The notes beneath the pieces were generated by a model that searched no databases, had not been told where the DNA came from, and was given only the letters and a program-made list of their open reading frames with translations. Of a stretch of 64,000 bases of DNA, positions 41,902 through 50,565 are shown piece after piece. How positions within the stretch are numbered: the stretch's first letter is position 1; each line of letters starts with the position of its first letter. The translations under genes and the position numbers were made by a program. The stretch spans positions 1 to 64,000 of the forward strand of contig NZ_BATQ01000147.1 of the NCBI RefSeq assembly GCF_000739635.1, read 5' to 3'. Source of the DNA: Verrucomicrobium sp. BvORR034. GTDB lineage: Bacteria; Verrucomicrobiota; Verrucomicrobiia; Verrucomicrobiales; Verrucomicrobiaceae.

Positions 41902-42351
41902 ATGCCCCGAACCAAGAAGCCTCCTTACCAAGCCTGCCCGGTGGCACGGGCTGCCGATATCATGGCCGACCGGTGGTCGGTCCTCATTGTTCGGGACGCC
42001 TTCGACGGTTTGCGTCGTTTTGGCGAGTTCCAGAAGAGCCTCAGCATTGCCCGCAACATCCTGGCGGACCGACTGCACACGCTGGTGGAGGCGGGCATTC
42101 TGAGCATGGAGCCCGCCTCAGACGGCAGCGCCTATCAGGACTACGTGCTGACGGCAAAGGGTGAAGCGCTTTTTCCCGTGGTGGTGAGCTTCCGACAGTG
42201 GGCGGAGCAGCATCTCTTCCAACCAGGAGAGCCTCACTCGGTGCTCGTGGAGAGCAAGACCGGTCGACCGATACGAAAGATGGCACCAAGCACCCGCGAT
42301 GGACGGGTGCTTGGCCCTCAAGATGCCTTTGTCAGGAAGCTGCAGTCTTAG
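41902..42351 (+). CDS. HxlR-family transcriptional regulator
   Basis: A 149-residue winged-helix DNA-binding protein. CPVARAADIMADRWSVLIVR is the HxlR N-terminal signature with the conserved Cys and Trp, followed by FDGLRRFGEFQKSLSIARNILADRL and LVEAGILSMEPASDGSAYQDYVLTAKG (wing). HxlR proteins sense electrophiles or aromatics, often through the conserved Cys, and repress an adjacent efflux or detoxification gene. Divergence from the MFS gene and the operator pair supports this here. Its 3' end overlaps the convergent antiporter gene by 20 bases. Confidence 0.92.
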   Translation: MPRTKKPPYQACPVARAADIMADRWSVLIVRDAFDGLRRFGEFQKSLSIARNILADRLHTLVEAGILSMEPASDGSAYQDYVLTAKGEALFPVVVSFRQWAEQHLFQPGEPHSVLVESKTGRPIRKMAPSTRDGRVLGPQDAFVRKLQS

Positions 42352-44089
42352 GCGCAGGTGCCGTAAACAACTCTTCACGCACCCGGTCACGTTCGCGGTC
42401 GATCATCTCATCCGTGGCCCCCATCTCCTCCAGAAGATAGTCCGTCATGGCCAGGGCGATTTCACCTTCGCTTGTGAACACCGCATTCGCTCCGCACTGG
42501 CGCAAGGCCTCCGCCTGGTTGAGATAGGAGGTGCGGGAAAGGATGCGGATCTTGGGATTGAGGTCGCGGGCAGCCTCAACGATTTCCTTGGCCGGCACAC
42601 CGGAGGCGGCAATGATCAGGCCTTCTGCCTTCTCGATACCAGCATGGTGCAGGATCTCCCGCTGCGCGGCGTCGCCATACACGGCTGGTTTGCCATCGGC
42701 CAGAAGCTTGCGCACGGTCTCGATGTTCATTTCCACGATTACCGGCCGGAAGCCATTGTCTTCAAGGATACGGCTGAGCGTGCGCCCCACCGGACCGTAG
42801 CCGACCACCACCACACGGTGGACGGTGTCATCCAGCTCCAGCACGTTCTGCATATCCGCCGGCCGAGCCGGACGGGCCCAGCCCCTGCGCTCCAGCCACT
42901 TCATCAAGGGGGCGATGCCCTTGTACATGAGCGGGTTCAAGGTAATGGAGATCACCGAGGTGAGCACGAGGGCGTTGGTCGCTTCTGGTGGAAGGATCTT
43001 CATTGAGGTGCCCAGCGCTGCCAGGATGAAGGAGAACTCCCCGATCTGCGCCAGTGCCACGGCGATGGAGAGCGCAGAGGAGAGAGGCTTCTTGAAGAAC
43101 AGGACCACCGCCAGAGCAGCGAGCGGCTTGCCGATGATGACAATGCCCAAGGTGGCCAGCATCAGAGGCCAGCCGGTCTTGAGCGCCCCAGGGTCAAACA
43201 ACATGCCCACGGAAACAAAGAAGAGCACCGCAAACGCATCGCGCATGGGAAGCGCCTCCGATGCTGCACGACCACTGAACTCCGACTGCCCCACCACCAT
43301 GCCAGCGAGGAATGCCCCCAAGGCCATGGAAGCCCCGAAGAACTTGGCGGAACCCACAGCAATGCCGAGAGCCAGCACCAGCACCGTCAGCGTGAAAAGA
43401 TCCCTTGCCCCAGTCTTGGCCACATAACCAAGGAACCACGGAATGATCTTCTGCCCTGCCACGAGGGTGAACACGCACAACAGCCCCAGCTTGAACATGG
43501 CCACTCCCATGGTCACCCACACATTGCCACCTTCTGCCACATGCCCTGCACCATGCGCATCCGCCGGGTTGCCGAAGATGGCAGGCAGGAGCACCAACAC
43601 GAGAATGGTGAACAGATCCTCCACAATGAGCCAGCCGATGGCGATGTGCCCGCTGGGCGTGTGCAACGCGCGGTTGTCGGAAAGCACACGGGTGAGCACT
43701 ACCGTACTTGCCACAGAGATGGCCATGCCGAAGACGATGCCCGCCTCAATCGACCAGCCAAAGAAATGCGTGACGATTGCACCCAGCACGGTGGCGGCAG
43801 CAATCTGTGCCACGGCGCCCGGAATGGCGACCTTCCGCACTGCCAGCAAATCTTTGAGATGAAAGTGCAGACCCACGCCAAACATGAGCAGAATGACGCC
43901 GAGCTCCGCGAACTGGGTCGCGATGTCATTGTCCGCAACAAAGCCTGGAGTAAAAGGGCCAACCAAAATGCCAGCTAACAGGTAGCCGACAATCGGAGAC
44001 AATTTGAGCTTTTGGGTGATGAAACCCAGGGCCAACGCAGCGGTCAACCCTCCCGTCAGTGTCAGGATGAGATCAAGGTTGTGGGGCAT
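42332..44089 (-). CDS. Kef-type cation:proton antiporter (YbaL-like)
   Basis: A 585-residue CPA2 antiporter. About 12 membrane segments occupy residues 1-395 (LSPIVGYLLAGILVGPFTPGF, ELGVILLMFGVGLHF, SKFFGASMALGAFLAGMVVGQS-like block), followed by a TrkA-N/RCK NAD-binding domain (HRVVVVGYGPVGRTLSRILEDNG; AVYGDAAQREIL). It exchanges K+ or Na+ for protons, with the RCK domain sensing nucleotides or redox state. No ancillary KefF/KefG is nearby, and domain order matches YbaL. Convergent overlap with hxlR is 20 bases. Confidence 0.88.
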   Translation of the reverse strand: MPHNLDLILTLTGGLTAALALGFITQKLKLSPIVGYLLAGILVGPFTPGFVADNDIATQFAELGVILLMFGVGLHFHLKDLLAVRKVAIPGAVAQIAAATVLGAIVTHFFGWSIEAGIVFGMAISVASTVVLTRVLSDNRALHTPSGHIAIGWLIVEDLFTILVLVLLPAIFGNPADAHGAGHVAEGGNVWVTMGVAMFKLGLLCVFTLVAGQKIIPWFLGYVAKTGARDLFTLTVLVLALGIAVGSAKFFGASMALGAFLAGMVVGQSEFSGRAASEALPMRDAFAVLFFVSVGMLFDPGALKTGWPLMLATLGIVIIGKPLAALAVVLFFKKPLSSALSIAVALAQIGEFSFILAALGTSMKILPPEATNALVLTSVISITLNPLMYKGIAPLMKWLERRGWARPARPADMQNVLELDDTVHRVVVVGYGPVGRTLSRILEDNGFRPVIVEMNIETVRKLLADGKPAVYGDAAQREILHHAGIEKAEGLIIAASGVPAKEIVEAARDLNPKIRILSRTSYLNQAEALRQCGANAVFTSEGEIALAMTDYLLEEMGATDEMIDRERDRVREELFTAPAPKTAAS

Positions 44090-44169
44090 CGTCTTCCATA
44101 CCCGGTTGAGCTAGTGAGGCAACCCATGAGGACGATTTAGGGAAATTTTCACCTATCGCGTGGCTAAAT

Positions 44170-44198
44170 TTCGCCATTCTTTTCCGAAAGAATATAAT
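44170..44198 (+). promoter_or_regulatory. possible promoter of the cytochrome c'-like gene
   Basis: A perfect TATAAT at 44193-44198 has a weak -35 candidate TTCGCC 17 bases upstream. The region is locally AT-rich, unlike its surroundings. It lies 100 bases before the ATG at 44298. Confidence 0.5.
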
Positions 44199-44297
44199 CT
44201 CTTTGTCTCGTGGAGTTTTTCTTGCTTCCTTTTGCGTTTTTGCCTGTAATTGCGCCTCCAAATCCCCGGGCTGCTCCTCTGGGACATCTGCAACTCC

Positions 44298-44645
44298 ATG
44301 AAAACCACCTCATTCAAACTTGCCTGCCTGCTCAGCCTTGCTCTCGCCGCCCCGGCCTTCGCGGACATCTCATCCATGATGAAGGAGTCCATGAAGGGCG
44401 AAACCAGCCTCTACAAGAAGGTCGCCACCGGCAAGGGCTCTGACGAAGACGCCCAGAAGCTCCTGAACTACGTGAAAACCCTCCCTGCCGAATCTCCTGA
44501 AAAGGGCGATGCCGCCAGCTGGAAGGAAAAGACCGACAAGCTGGTGAAGGCCACTGAAGACGTCGCCGCCAAGAAACCTGGTGCGCTTCAGGAACTGCAA
44601 ACCGCTGGGAACTGCAAGGCCTGCCACAGCGTCCACAAGGGCTAG
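44298..44645 (+). CDS. small periplasmic cytochrome c'-like protein
   Basis: A 115-residue protein with signal peptide MKTTSFKLACLLSLALAAPAFA. The mature part is Lys/Ala-rich and probably helical. A single covalent haem motif, CKACH (Cys106, Cys109, His110), sits six residues from the C-terminus, as in the four-helix cytochrome c'/c556 group, but the protein is shorter than typical c' (about 125-130 mature residues). It may bind NO or carry electrons. It has its own terminator and no obvious redox partner nearby. Confidence 0.8.
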   Translation: MKTTSFKLACLLSLALAAPAFADISSMMKESMKGETSLYKKVATGKGSDEDAQKLLNYVKTLPAESPEKGDAASWKEKTDKLVKATEDVAAKKPGALQELQTAGNCKACHSVHKG

Positions 44646-44677
44646 AGCTGCCACTCCGCATTTTGCCAGTCACTCCC

Positions 44678-44709
44678 AACCGCCCCCACTCCCAGGGGAC
44701 GGTTTTTTT
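44678..44709 (+). terminator. rho-independent terminator after the cytochrome gene
   Basis: Arms AACCGCCCC and GGGGACGGTT pair with one bulge, followed by a run of seven T. It lies 33 bases after the stop codon. Confidence 0.8.
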
Positions 44710-44807
44710 GTGTCTGCCCACTTGGCGGCGGACCATGTCACGAGATCTTTGCTTTCCCCTCATGGACGGAGCATCGGTTTCAGGTTGAGAGGCGGCAGTA
44801 CGCACCC

Positions 44808-46532
44808 ATGACCGCCGATCCGCAGCCTGCCTCGCCTCCCGCCCCCCTCTCACCTCCTCAGAAGCGCTCCCTTCCCGCGTGGCTTCTGTTGCTCCTGCTG
44901 ACGGCCCTCCTCTATCTGCCCGGCACGGGAGACATCCCCCTGATGGACCGCGACGAGCCCAGATTCGCGCACGCTACCATGGAGATGATGCAGCGGGACA
45001 CCTGGCTGATCCCTTATTTCAATGGTGAGTACCGATTTGACAAACCCCCGCTCACCTACTGGTGGATGCGCCTGCACTACCTGCTGCTCGGCTTCAATGA
45101 GTTGGCCGCCCGGCTGCATTCCGTAGTGGCCGTCTGGCTGGTGGCCATTGTCGTGTTTAGCACGGGAAAGCGGTTGTTCAGCCCGCCTGCGGGCTGGTGG
45201 GCGGCAGTGGGCTGGCTCACGTGCCTGCAGGCCCTGATTCACGGGCGGCTCTGTGTCGCAGACATGCCCATGGTTCTATGTGTCACGCTGACCATGGCCG
45301 CGCTGCTGGAGCTCCTTAGCGGACGGGCGGTGTCAGACCGCAGATTCCCGGCTGCCTGGTGGCAGCTTTGGCTCTCGATCGGTGCCGGCTTCCTGGCCAA
45401 GGGCCCCATTGCGCTGCTCGTACCCGTGCTGGCAGTGTTGCTGTGGCGCTTCGCCTTCTGGCGCAAACCCGCCCCATGGCGGCGGCTGGGCATGGGCTGG
45501 GGGTTGCTCATGGCATTGGTCATCGTCGCGGCATGGGGCATCCCTGCGCTGATGCAGACTCATGGGCTGTTCTGGAAGGTGGGCATGGGGGAACATGTCG
45601 TGAAGCGCGGCACCCAGGCCTTCAACGGGCGCGTCGTCCTGCCTTTCTACTACTTCGCCACCGCCTTCCTCAGCCTGCTGCCGTGGATCGCCTTTCTGCC
45701 GCTCGTGTGGAAGCATCTACGGGCCTCCTGGAATGCCCAGACCACCCTGCTGCTGGCTTGGTTCACCGCGCCGTACTTGATCTTTCTGGCCTATGCCACG
45801 CAACTCCCCCACTACGTGATGCCCGGATTCCCCGGCTTCTTCCTGCTGCTGGGCGCCACACTGGCAGCGGCACCTGCCCAGAGAGGAATCTCATGGGGAC
45901 TCTTTGGCTGGATCTACGCCGCGTTGATGGCGCTCGTGGCAATGGCTGTCCTCTCCCTGGCTTGGGCTGGACCCTGGGTCACGGTGGATTCCCTGCGCTG
46001 GGTGCTCACCGCCGGTGCGGGTCTGCTGTTGGCGCTCGTGACCTTGGGGATTGCCGTGGAGCGCGGGCACCGTGTCGCCATGGGATTGGCTGTTGTGCTT
46101 GCAGCAGGCTGTCTGGTGCCCTTTGGCAAGGCGTTGCGGGCCGAGCATCCCGTCATCCGACTTGCCCCGGAACTGGCGCAGGTTTCAGGAGACAAAGACC
46201 TTCTCGCCTGGGGGTTCACAGAACCGAGCCTGGTCTTCTACTCCGACCGCCAGTGGACGATGCTTTCCAAGATGGAACGCGTGAAGGAACGCCTGGCCAA
46301 AGGCCGTGCAGGAGCTGTCGTGATGCTGCGGCGGGAATGGACCCTGAGCGACCGTATCAAACAGTGGCGCACAGGCAGCCCCATTACCACCAGCAAGGAC
46401 AATCAGCAGGAGGTGGAGGCTGTGTGCGCCACCCTGCCTGGTGCCCGGGTGGTGGATGTGGAGGGATACAACCTCGCCCGAAGCAGTTGGGTTGAACTCA
46501 GACTGGTCATCCCGGTCAAAATGCAGGAGTGA
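44808..46532 (+). CDS. ArnT/GT39-family membrane glycosyltransferase
   Basis: A 574-residue polytopic protein of the GT-C fold. The first periplasmic loop carries MDRDEPRFAHATMEMMQRD with the catalytic acidic pair, and FNGEYRFDKPPLTYWWMRLH is the classic ArnT/PMT family block. About 12 hydrophobic segments follow, then a ~120-residue soluble C-terminal part. ArnT-like enzymes move a sugar from undecaprenyl phosphate to lipid A or other acceptors in the periplasm. The two PAP2 phosphatase genes downstream on the opposite strand make an envelope-lipid role plausible. Confidence 0.87.
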   Translation: MTADPQPASPPAPLSPPQKRSLPAWLLLLLLTALLYLPGTGDIPLMDRDEPRFAHATMEMMQRDTWLIPYFNGEYRFDKPPLTYWWMRLHYLLLGFNELAARLHSVVAVWLVAIVVFSTGKRLFSPPAGWWAAVGWLTCLQALIHGRLCVADMPMVLCVTLTMAALLELLSGRAVSDRRFPAAWWQLWLSIGAGFLAKGPIALLVPVLAVLLWRFAFWRKPAPWRRLGMGWGLLMALVIVAAWGIPALMQTHGLFWKVGMGEHVVKRGTQAFNGRVVLPFYYFATAFLSLLPWIAFLPLVWKHLRASWNAQTTLLLAWFTAPYLIFLAYATQLPHYVMPGFPGFFLLLGATLAAAPAQRGISWGLFGWIYAALMALVAMAVLSLAWAGPWVTVDSLRWVLTAGAGLLLALVTLGIAVERGHRVAMGLAVVLAAGCLVPFGKALRAEHPVIRLAPELAQVSGDKDLLAWGFTEPSLVFYSDRQWTMLSKMERVKERLAKGRAGAVVMLRREWTLSDRIKQWRTGSPITTSKDNQQEVEAVCATLPGARVVDVEGYNLARSSWVELRLVIPVKMQE

Positions 46533-46562
46533 CGTCAGCGACGGTCTGTTGCTATTTCAGCT

Positions 46563-46669
46563 AACCACAGAGACACAGAGGGATGACTTTTTAGACAGAA
46601 CTCAGAAACTGAGAACCCTAATTCCGCAAATCCTGCCTAAACCTCAGTTTAAGTCTCTGTGTCTCGGTT
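46563..46669. repeat. inverted-repeat element with ACAGAGACACAGAG arms
   Basis: The left arm AACCACAGAGACACAGAG (46563-46580) pairs with the right arm CTCTGTGTCTCGGTT (46655-46669) over an 11-bp core. A second inner pair, AAACTGAG (46606-46613) and CTCAGTTT (46643-46650), also matches. The AACCACAGAGACACAGAG word is a dispersed repeat I recall from several bacterial genomes. It fills the gap between two convergent genes and could act as a terminator or MITE-like element. Confidence 0.6.
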
Positions 46670-46689
46670 GCTTAACCAGAAAGCAACAT

Positions 46690-47511
46690 TCATCCCACTC
46701 GGGCCTCGCCGGCCTCCACCACTTCGTCCTCGTCATCTTCCGACACCACGGCATCTTCGGGATCCCCGGCGGCTTTTTTGAACCGGGAGCGGCGTACCGC
46801 CAGCCCCAGAGGAACGCCAAACAACACAGCGATCCAAATAGCGACAGCCACGTCCGAGGGATGATGCTGATTCCCGTACATGCGGGCCCAGCAGACGCTG
46901 GTGGCGCAGAGCAGGGCAGGCACCCCCACCACGGGCATGGCCACGGCCAGCGGGATCGAGGAGCCAAAAGCGGTGGCGGTGTGACCGGAGGGAAAGGAGT
47001 TGAAGTCCCACTTCACCTGAGGGCCATACCAGCCATCGGCCACACCCTTCTTGGCGATGGCGTTCGGCCGGGGACGCCCGACGGAGAAGCGGAAGACATT
47101 GGCCACCAGCCCGGCAAAGACAGCGCACAACATGCTGGCCACGGCCAGTCTCTGGAAATAACGCGATTTGAACAAGCGTCCCGCCATCCAGACTCCAATG
47201 ACCAGCACGAGGTTGTAGCCCCCAAAATCGCCCCACTTCCCAATCTCACCGGACAGTTCTTTCAGGTCCTGCCGAAGCTCACGATTGGGCATCTGCTTGA
47301 GCTGCACCACCTTGAGCACCTCGGCATCCCGCGGCACAAGGAAGGCAAACACCAATCCCACCACGATGACCGTGGCTGCGGCCATTTTCCAGCGATGGCG
47401 GGACATCACCCCCACCATCTCGCTCCAGAGCAACCGGATGTCCGGCCACATTTTCAGGGTCACGGGCACTCGTTTGAGCCGGATGCAGCGGGGTGCAATG
47501 GAGGAACTCAT
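46690..47511 (-). CDS. PAP2-family membrane phosphatase
   Basis: A 273-residue protein with about five to six hydrophobic segments. The three phosphatase motifs are present: RFSVGRPRP (with the Lys/Arg-rich part of motif 1), SFPSGHTATAFG (motif 2) and ARMYGNQHHPSDV (motif 3, with the catalytic His and Asp). It should dephosphorylate a lipid phosphate in the envelope, such as undecaprenyl pyrophosphate or lipid A. The C-terminus is acidic. The ATG at 47511 is chosen; the frame is open further upstream. It is followed by the inverted-repeat element. Confidence 0.87.
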   Translation of the reverse strand: MSSSIAPRCIRLKRVPVTLKMWPDIRLLWSEMVGVMSRHRWKMAAATVIVVGLVFAFLVPRDAEVLKVVQLKQMPNRELRQDLKELSGEIGKWGDFGGYNLVLVIGVWMAGRLFKSRYFQRLAVASMLCAVFAGLVANVFRFSVGRPRPNAIAKKGVADGWYGPQVKWDFNSFPSGHTATAFGSSIPLAVAMPVVGVPALLCATSVCWARMYGNQHHPSDVAVAIWIAVLFGVPLGLAVRRSRFKKAAGDPEDAVVSEDDEDEVVEAGEARVG

Positions 47512-47590
47512 GGGATGGGTTAAAGCTGTGATTTCACCCTCGCGAATCCCACTGCTTTCGCGAAAACATCTGTGCAAAGAGACCGTCACC

Positions 47591-48997
47591 TCACGGTCGT
47601 TTCCCTGCCTCAACAAGACGGATCACACCTCGTTCCAGAGAGGCTTGAAGCCGGAGCTGGGGAGGCTTACCAGGTTTGAACCAACGTCCGCCGGCATGGG
47701 AAAACTTGCCCGTGGCATCTTCCACCACCACCCCAGCCCCCGGCATCACCAGCACTTCACGATCCTGCGGCACCACCAGATCCACCTCCCCTTGCCCGGC
47801 AAACTCCCACTGCTGTCTGGTGGGTGCGCTGCCGGGGTTGAGCAGCACTTCCGTTCCCGCCAGGGTCAGCACCGCCTCTGACACGCGCTCCAGGGGAAAC
47901 TCCAGCTTCAGGTTCTGGTTTAGTTCCGTGAACCATCCCTTGCGGGTCTGCACATAGCGAACCTCAGGCAGGGTCTGCTCCGCCCCCTTTTTCAGCCGCA
48001 CGCCAGTGAGCACCACGCTCCAGACCATGCCATGCCCGCTGGCATCCACTTCAATCTTTGGACTGGCCCCGGCCACGATGTCCAGGTTGCCTTCCTGAAA
48101 AGTGCCGGAGAGTTTCAAGTCTCCTTTCAGAGGCAGGTCCGGGCCCACCACCACCTGATTGCGCTGGTACGGGGTGGCCAGCAGGGAACCGGTCGTGGCC
48201 AGGCACACCAGCATTCCCACAATGGCCGCGCCGCTGCGGGGATGCTTCAGCAGCCAGTCAAAGCCCCTGGCGAACCACTGCCGGTGCTCCAGCACCTGGG
48301 TGCCGGTCCAGAGACCAGCACAGGTGAACCACATGAGCCCCATCGCCCACCAGGTGTCGGTGAGAAAGTGGCCTCCTTGAACCGCACGGGCCAGCCCGAT
48401 GAGCCAACCCAGCACCAGCCCGCCCCACAACCCCGCCCACGCCAGTTGCGCGTTCCGGCGTCGGTGGATGAAGTAGTAGGAGAAAAAGAAGAACCCCATG
48501 GTGGCATGCCCGCAGGGGAAGGATTTGCCGGTACTGCTCACGTCCCGCACCCAGACCGGTTCATAGGCATGGCGTCCGCCAAACTCCACCACGTCCCGTG
48601 GTCGGGGCCGACCCCAATGATCTTTGAGGATGGCATTTGCCACCAGACCTGGCCCCATGGCGAGCACCAATGCGAGATACACGGTGGCGAAGTTACGCTC
48701 CGCCGGCAGACGCCGCCCCACCTTCAATACGAGCCCCCCCAGGGCCACCAGCACCGCCAGCATGGCTGGCAACGTGCCAAAGTGGTAGAGCACATGCCAG
48801 GGGAACGTACCCCCCATGTGCCAGCCCGTCTCCGATGAATGGACCAGGCGCTGAAACTTCAGGTCAGCCCCTGTCAGGTTCATGAGATAACTTCCCGCCA
48901 CCAGCACCAAAGCCGGCAAAGCCAGCTCCAGGGTCCAGGCGGGGATGCTGCGGGCCTGCCCCTCGCGGGGCCCTTCCAGGGTGGCGGATGAAGTCAC
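47591..48997 (-). CDS. PAP2-family phosphatase with a C-terminal soluble domain
   Basis: A 468-residue membrane protein starting at a GTG. Motif 1 is LKDHWGRPRPRD, motif 2 is SFPCGHATMGF with Cys where Ser is usual, and motif 3 is GLARAVQGGHFLTDT. Seven or so hydrophobic segments occupy residues 20-290. The last ~190 residues form a predicted beta-rich soluble domain (GDLKLSGTFQEGNLDIVAG, PEVRYVQTRKGWFTELNQNL) unlike standard LpxE/PgpB enzymes. Likely a lipid A or undecaprenyl-lipid phosphatase. The second PAP2 gene starts 79 bases downstream, so the two may be cotranscribed. Confidence 0.85.
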   Translation of the reverse strand: MTSSATLEGPREGQARSIPAWTLELALPALVLVAGSYLMNLTGADLKFQRLVHSSETGWHMGGTFPWHVLYHFGTLPAMLAVLVALGGLVLKVGRRLPAERNFATVYLALVLAMGPGLVANAILKDHWGRPRPRDVVEFGGRHAYEPVWVRDVSSTGKSFPCGHATMGFFFFSYYFIHRRRNAQLAWAGLWGGLVLGWLIGLARAVQGGHFLTDTWWAMGLMWFTCAGLWTGTQVLEHRQWFARGFDWLLKHPRSGAAIVGMLVCLATTGSLLATPYQRNQVVVGPDLPLKGDLKLSGTFQEGNLDIVAGASPKIEVDASGHGMVWSVVLTGVRLKKGAEQTLPEVRYVQTRKGWFTELNQNLKLEFPLERVSEAVLTLAGTEVLLNPGSAPTRQQWEFAGQGEVDLVVPQDREVLVMPGAGVVVEDATGKFSHAGGRWFKPGKPPQLRLQASLERGVIRLVEAGKRP

Positions 48998-49068
48998 ACT
49001 TCTGCGCTATCATCTCCCGCGTTCCCGTCCAAGCAACGCTTTCGTCAAGGTCGTTCCCGGAAAATACG

Positions 49069-49101
49069 AAAGGCGTGGTGTTGCCACCACGCCTTTGTTT
49101 T
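49069..49101. terminator. bidirectional hairpin terminator after the porin gene
   Basis: A 12-bp perfect stem (AAAGGCGTGGTG / CACCACGCCTTT) with a 4-base loop. On the minus strand it follows the porin stop and is trailed by CGTATTTT; on the plus strand it is trailed by GTTTTTTT. Confidence 0.8.
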
Positions 49102-49153
49102 TTAAGCCCAGTTGGAAACAACCAAACCCAACGTGACCCTAGAATAGTTCAGC

Positions 49154-50383
49154 CTAGAAGAACATGCGGAGGCCCACCAGTGTGGTCCAGCCGTCATAGT
49201 CGCCACCGTCGCCGCCGCCGCTCATGGTGTTGTATTCAACACCGCCCATAAGCTTCAGCTTGTGACCGTAGAGGTAGTAGTTGAGGCCCATGTAAACGGC
49301 CTGGTATTCGTCGCCACGACCACCGTCGGTGAGGTCAGGAGCAAGGCGCTCATAGCGGCTCTGAAGACGGAGACCGTCGTTGTCGCCGTGAGCGTACTGG
49401 TAACGCACCACGAGCTGGAGGCTGTCAGCCACATACACGGAGGGAGTCACGATGACACCCCAGACATCGCCCACTTCACCGAATCCGCTGGCACCAAGCA
49501 CATCAGTGTAGAGACCGAAGCGGCCCTGCTCGATGTTGGTGTTGAGGGAGAAGGCGTGCTCATAGCTGGCAGGACCTTCGGTGTTGGTGTTGTCAGTGCT
49601 GTACTGGTAGTCCAGCTTGGTGATGGCTTTTTCAAGACCAAGGGCAGGGCCCAGGTCGTAGCCCACGCTGGCCTGGATCACAGCGCCTTCGTCGAGACCA
49701 CCGAACTCAGGATCGTACTGGCCGCCGAAGGCTGCGAGTGCGTAGATGAAGTTGTCGATCTTGCCGTTGATCCACACGCCAGTAAGCTCAGCAGGGCGGA
49801 TCTGGTTGACGAGCAAGCTGCGCTCGAACACGATAATTTCCTTGGAGGAGGTGAAATACTCGTGGGAGAAGAACTTGGCCTTCGTCTTACCAACGCTGAG
49901 GTTGAACTTGTCGTTCGGAGCCCAGGTCAGGTAGAGGTCGTAGATGTCGCGATAGAAACCATCGCCCAGCTCAGGATTGGCACCGGGTTCAAGGTCGAAG
50001 TTCGGGTTCACGTCGATCTGACCTTCGAGCTTGAATTGACGAAGGATCTTCGACTTGAAGCCAAGGCGCCAGCGGCGCACTTCGATGTCACCCCAGCGGG
50101 TTTCTTCGGGACGGTCACCGGAGCTGAAGTCGCCCTGGTCAGAATCACCATCAGCCCACTGAAGCTGGATGCGGCCCTGAAGTGCGAACTCCTGGATGAA
50201 GTCGTTGTCGTCGTTCTTGTAGAGCGTGGCCAGTCCCCAGATCTTGTCGTAGATGGACTTTTCGGATCCGGCGGGTTGCACCGCGGGCTCAACGCCCTTT
50301 CCGGAGGCGACCATCACCTCACCAGCATGGGCGCTGGAGAGAAGACCTGCGGTAAGCAGGAACAGAGATGTTTTCAGTTTCAT
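49154..50383 (-). CDS. OprO/OprP-type (phosphate-selective) porin
   Basis: A 409-residue outer-membrane beta-barrel protein with signal MKLKTSLFLLTAGLLSSAHA. Alternating hydrophobic/polar strands with aromatic girdles are visible throughout (FALQGRIQLQW, VRRWRLGFKSKILRQFKLEGQ, DLYLTWAPNDKFNLSVGKTK, TGVWINGKIDNFIYALAAFGG, TPSVYVADSLQLVVRYQYAHG), matching the Porin_O_P family. The C-terminus is Met-Phe-Phe, the usual Bam-targeting aromatic end. It should pass phosphate or other anions through the outer membrane; the pst transporter 4.4 kb away fits that role. A terminator follows and hairpins precede it. Confidence 0.87.
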   Translation of the reverse strand: MKLKTSLFLLTAGLLSSAHAGEVMVASGKGVEPAVQPAGSEKSIYDKIWGLATLYKNDDNDFIQEFALQGRIQLQWADGDSDQGDFSSGDRPEETRWGDIEVRRWRLGFKSKILRQFKLEGQIDVNPNFDLEPGANPELGDGFYRDIYDLYLTWAPNDKFNLSVGKTKAKFFSHEYFTSSKEIIVFERSLLVNQIRPAELTGVWINGKIDNFIYALAAFGGQYDPEFGGLDEGAVIQASVGYDLGPALGLEKAITKLDYQYSTDNTNTEGPASYEHAFSLNTNIEQGRFGLYTDVLGASGFGEVGDVWGVIVTPSVYVADSLQLVVRYQYAHGDNDGLRLQSRYERLAPDLTDGGRGDEYQAVYMGLNYYLYGHKLKLMGGVEYNTMSGGGDGGDYDGWTTLVGLRMFF

Positions 50384-50413
50384 GCGTGTCTTGTCGGAGT
50401 TGTGTGTGTCGAT

Positions 50414-50445
50414 CGCCGAGGGGGCTCGGCGCGCCAATACTGGCG
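50414..50445 (-). other. two tandem hairpins in the porin 5' leader
   Basis: CGCCGAG-GGGG-CTCGGCG (50414-50431) is a perfect 7-bp stem, directly followed by CGCCA-ATAC-TGGCG (50432-50445), a 5-bp stem. Both lie 31-62 bases upstream of the porin ATG and could shape mRNA stability or translation. Confidence 0.5.
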
Positions 50446-50565
50446 TTGACACATAAAACCGTCGAGACAGGCTGTGTTACGATTGCGTCACGCATTGAGC
50501 AATTCCAAACATTCTGACACTCATGGAGAGTCGTGCGCAATGACGCTGCCACCTGGAACCGGTGA

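Noticed and set aside
45359-46495. Second plus-strand frame within the GT39 gene (378 codons)
   Set aside because: It lies in another frame of a gene with clear ArnT motifs and membrane segments; its Arg/Pro/Gly-rich product is not credible.
50440-50560. Pho box upstream of the porin
   Set aside because: CTGTCT and TGTCA occur on the minus strand, but 18 bases apart rather than 11.
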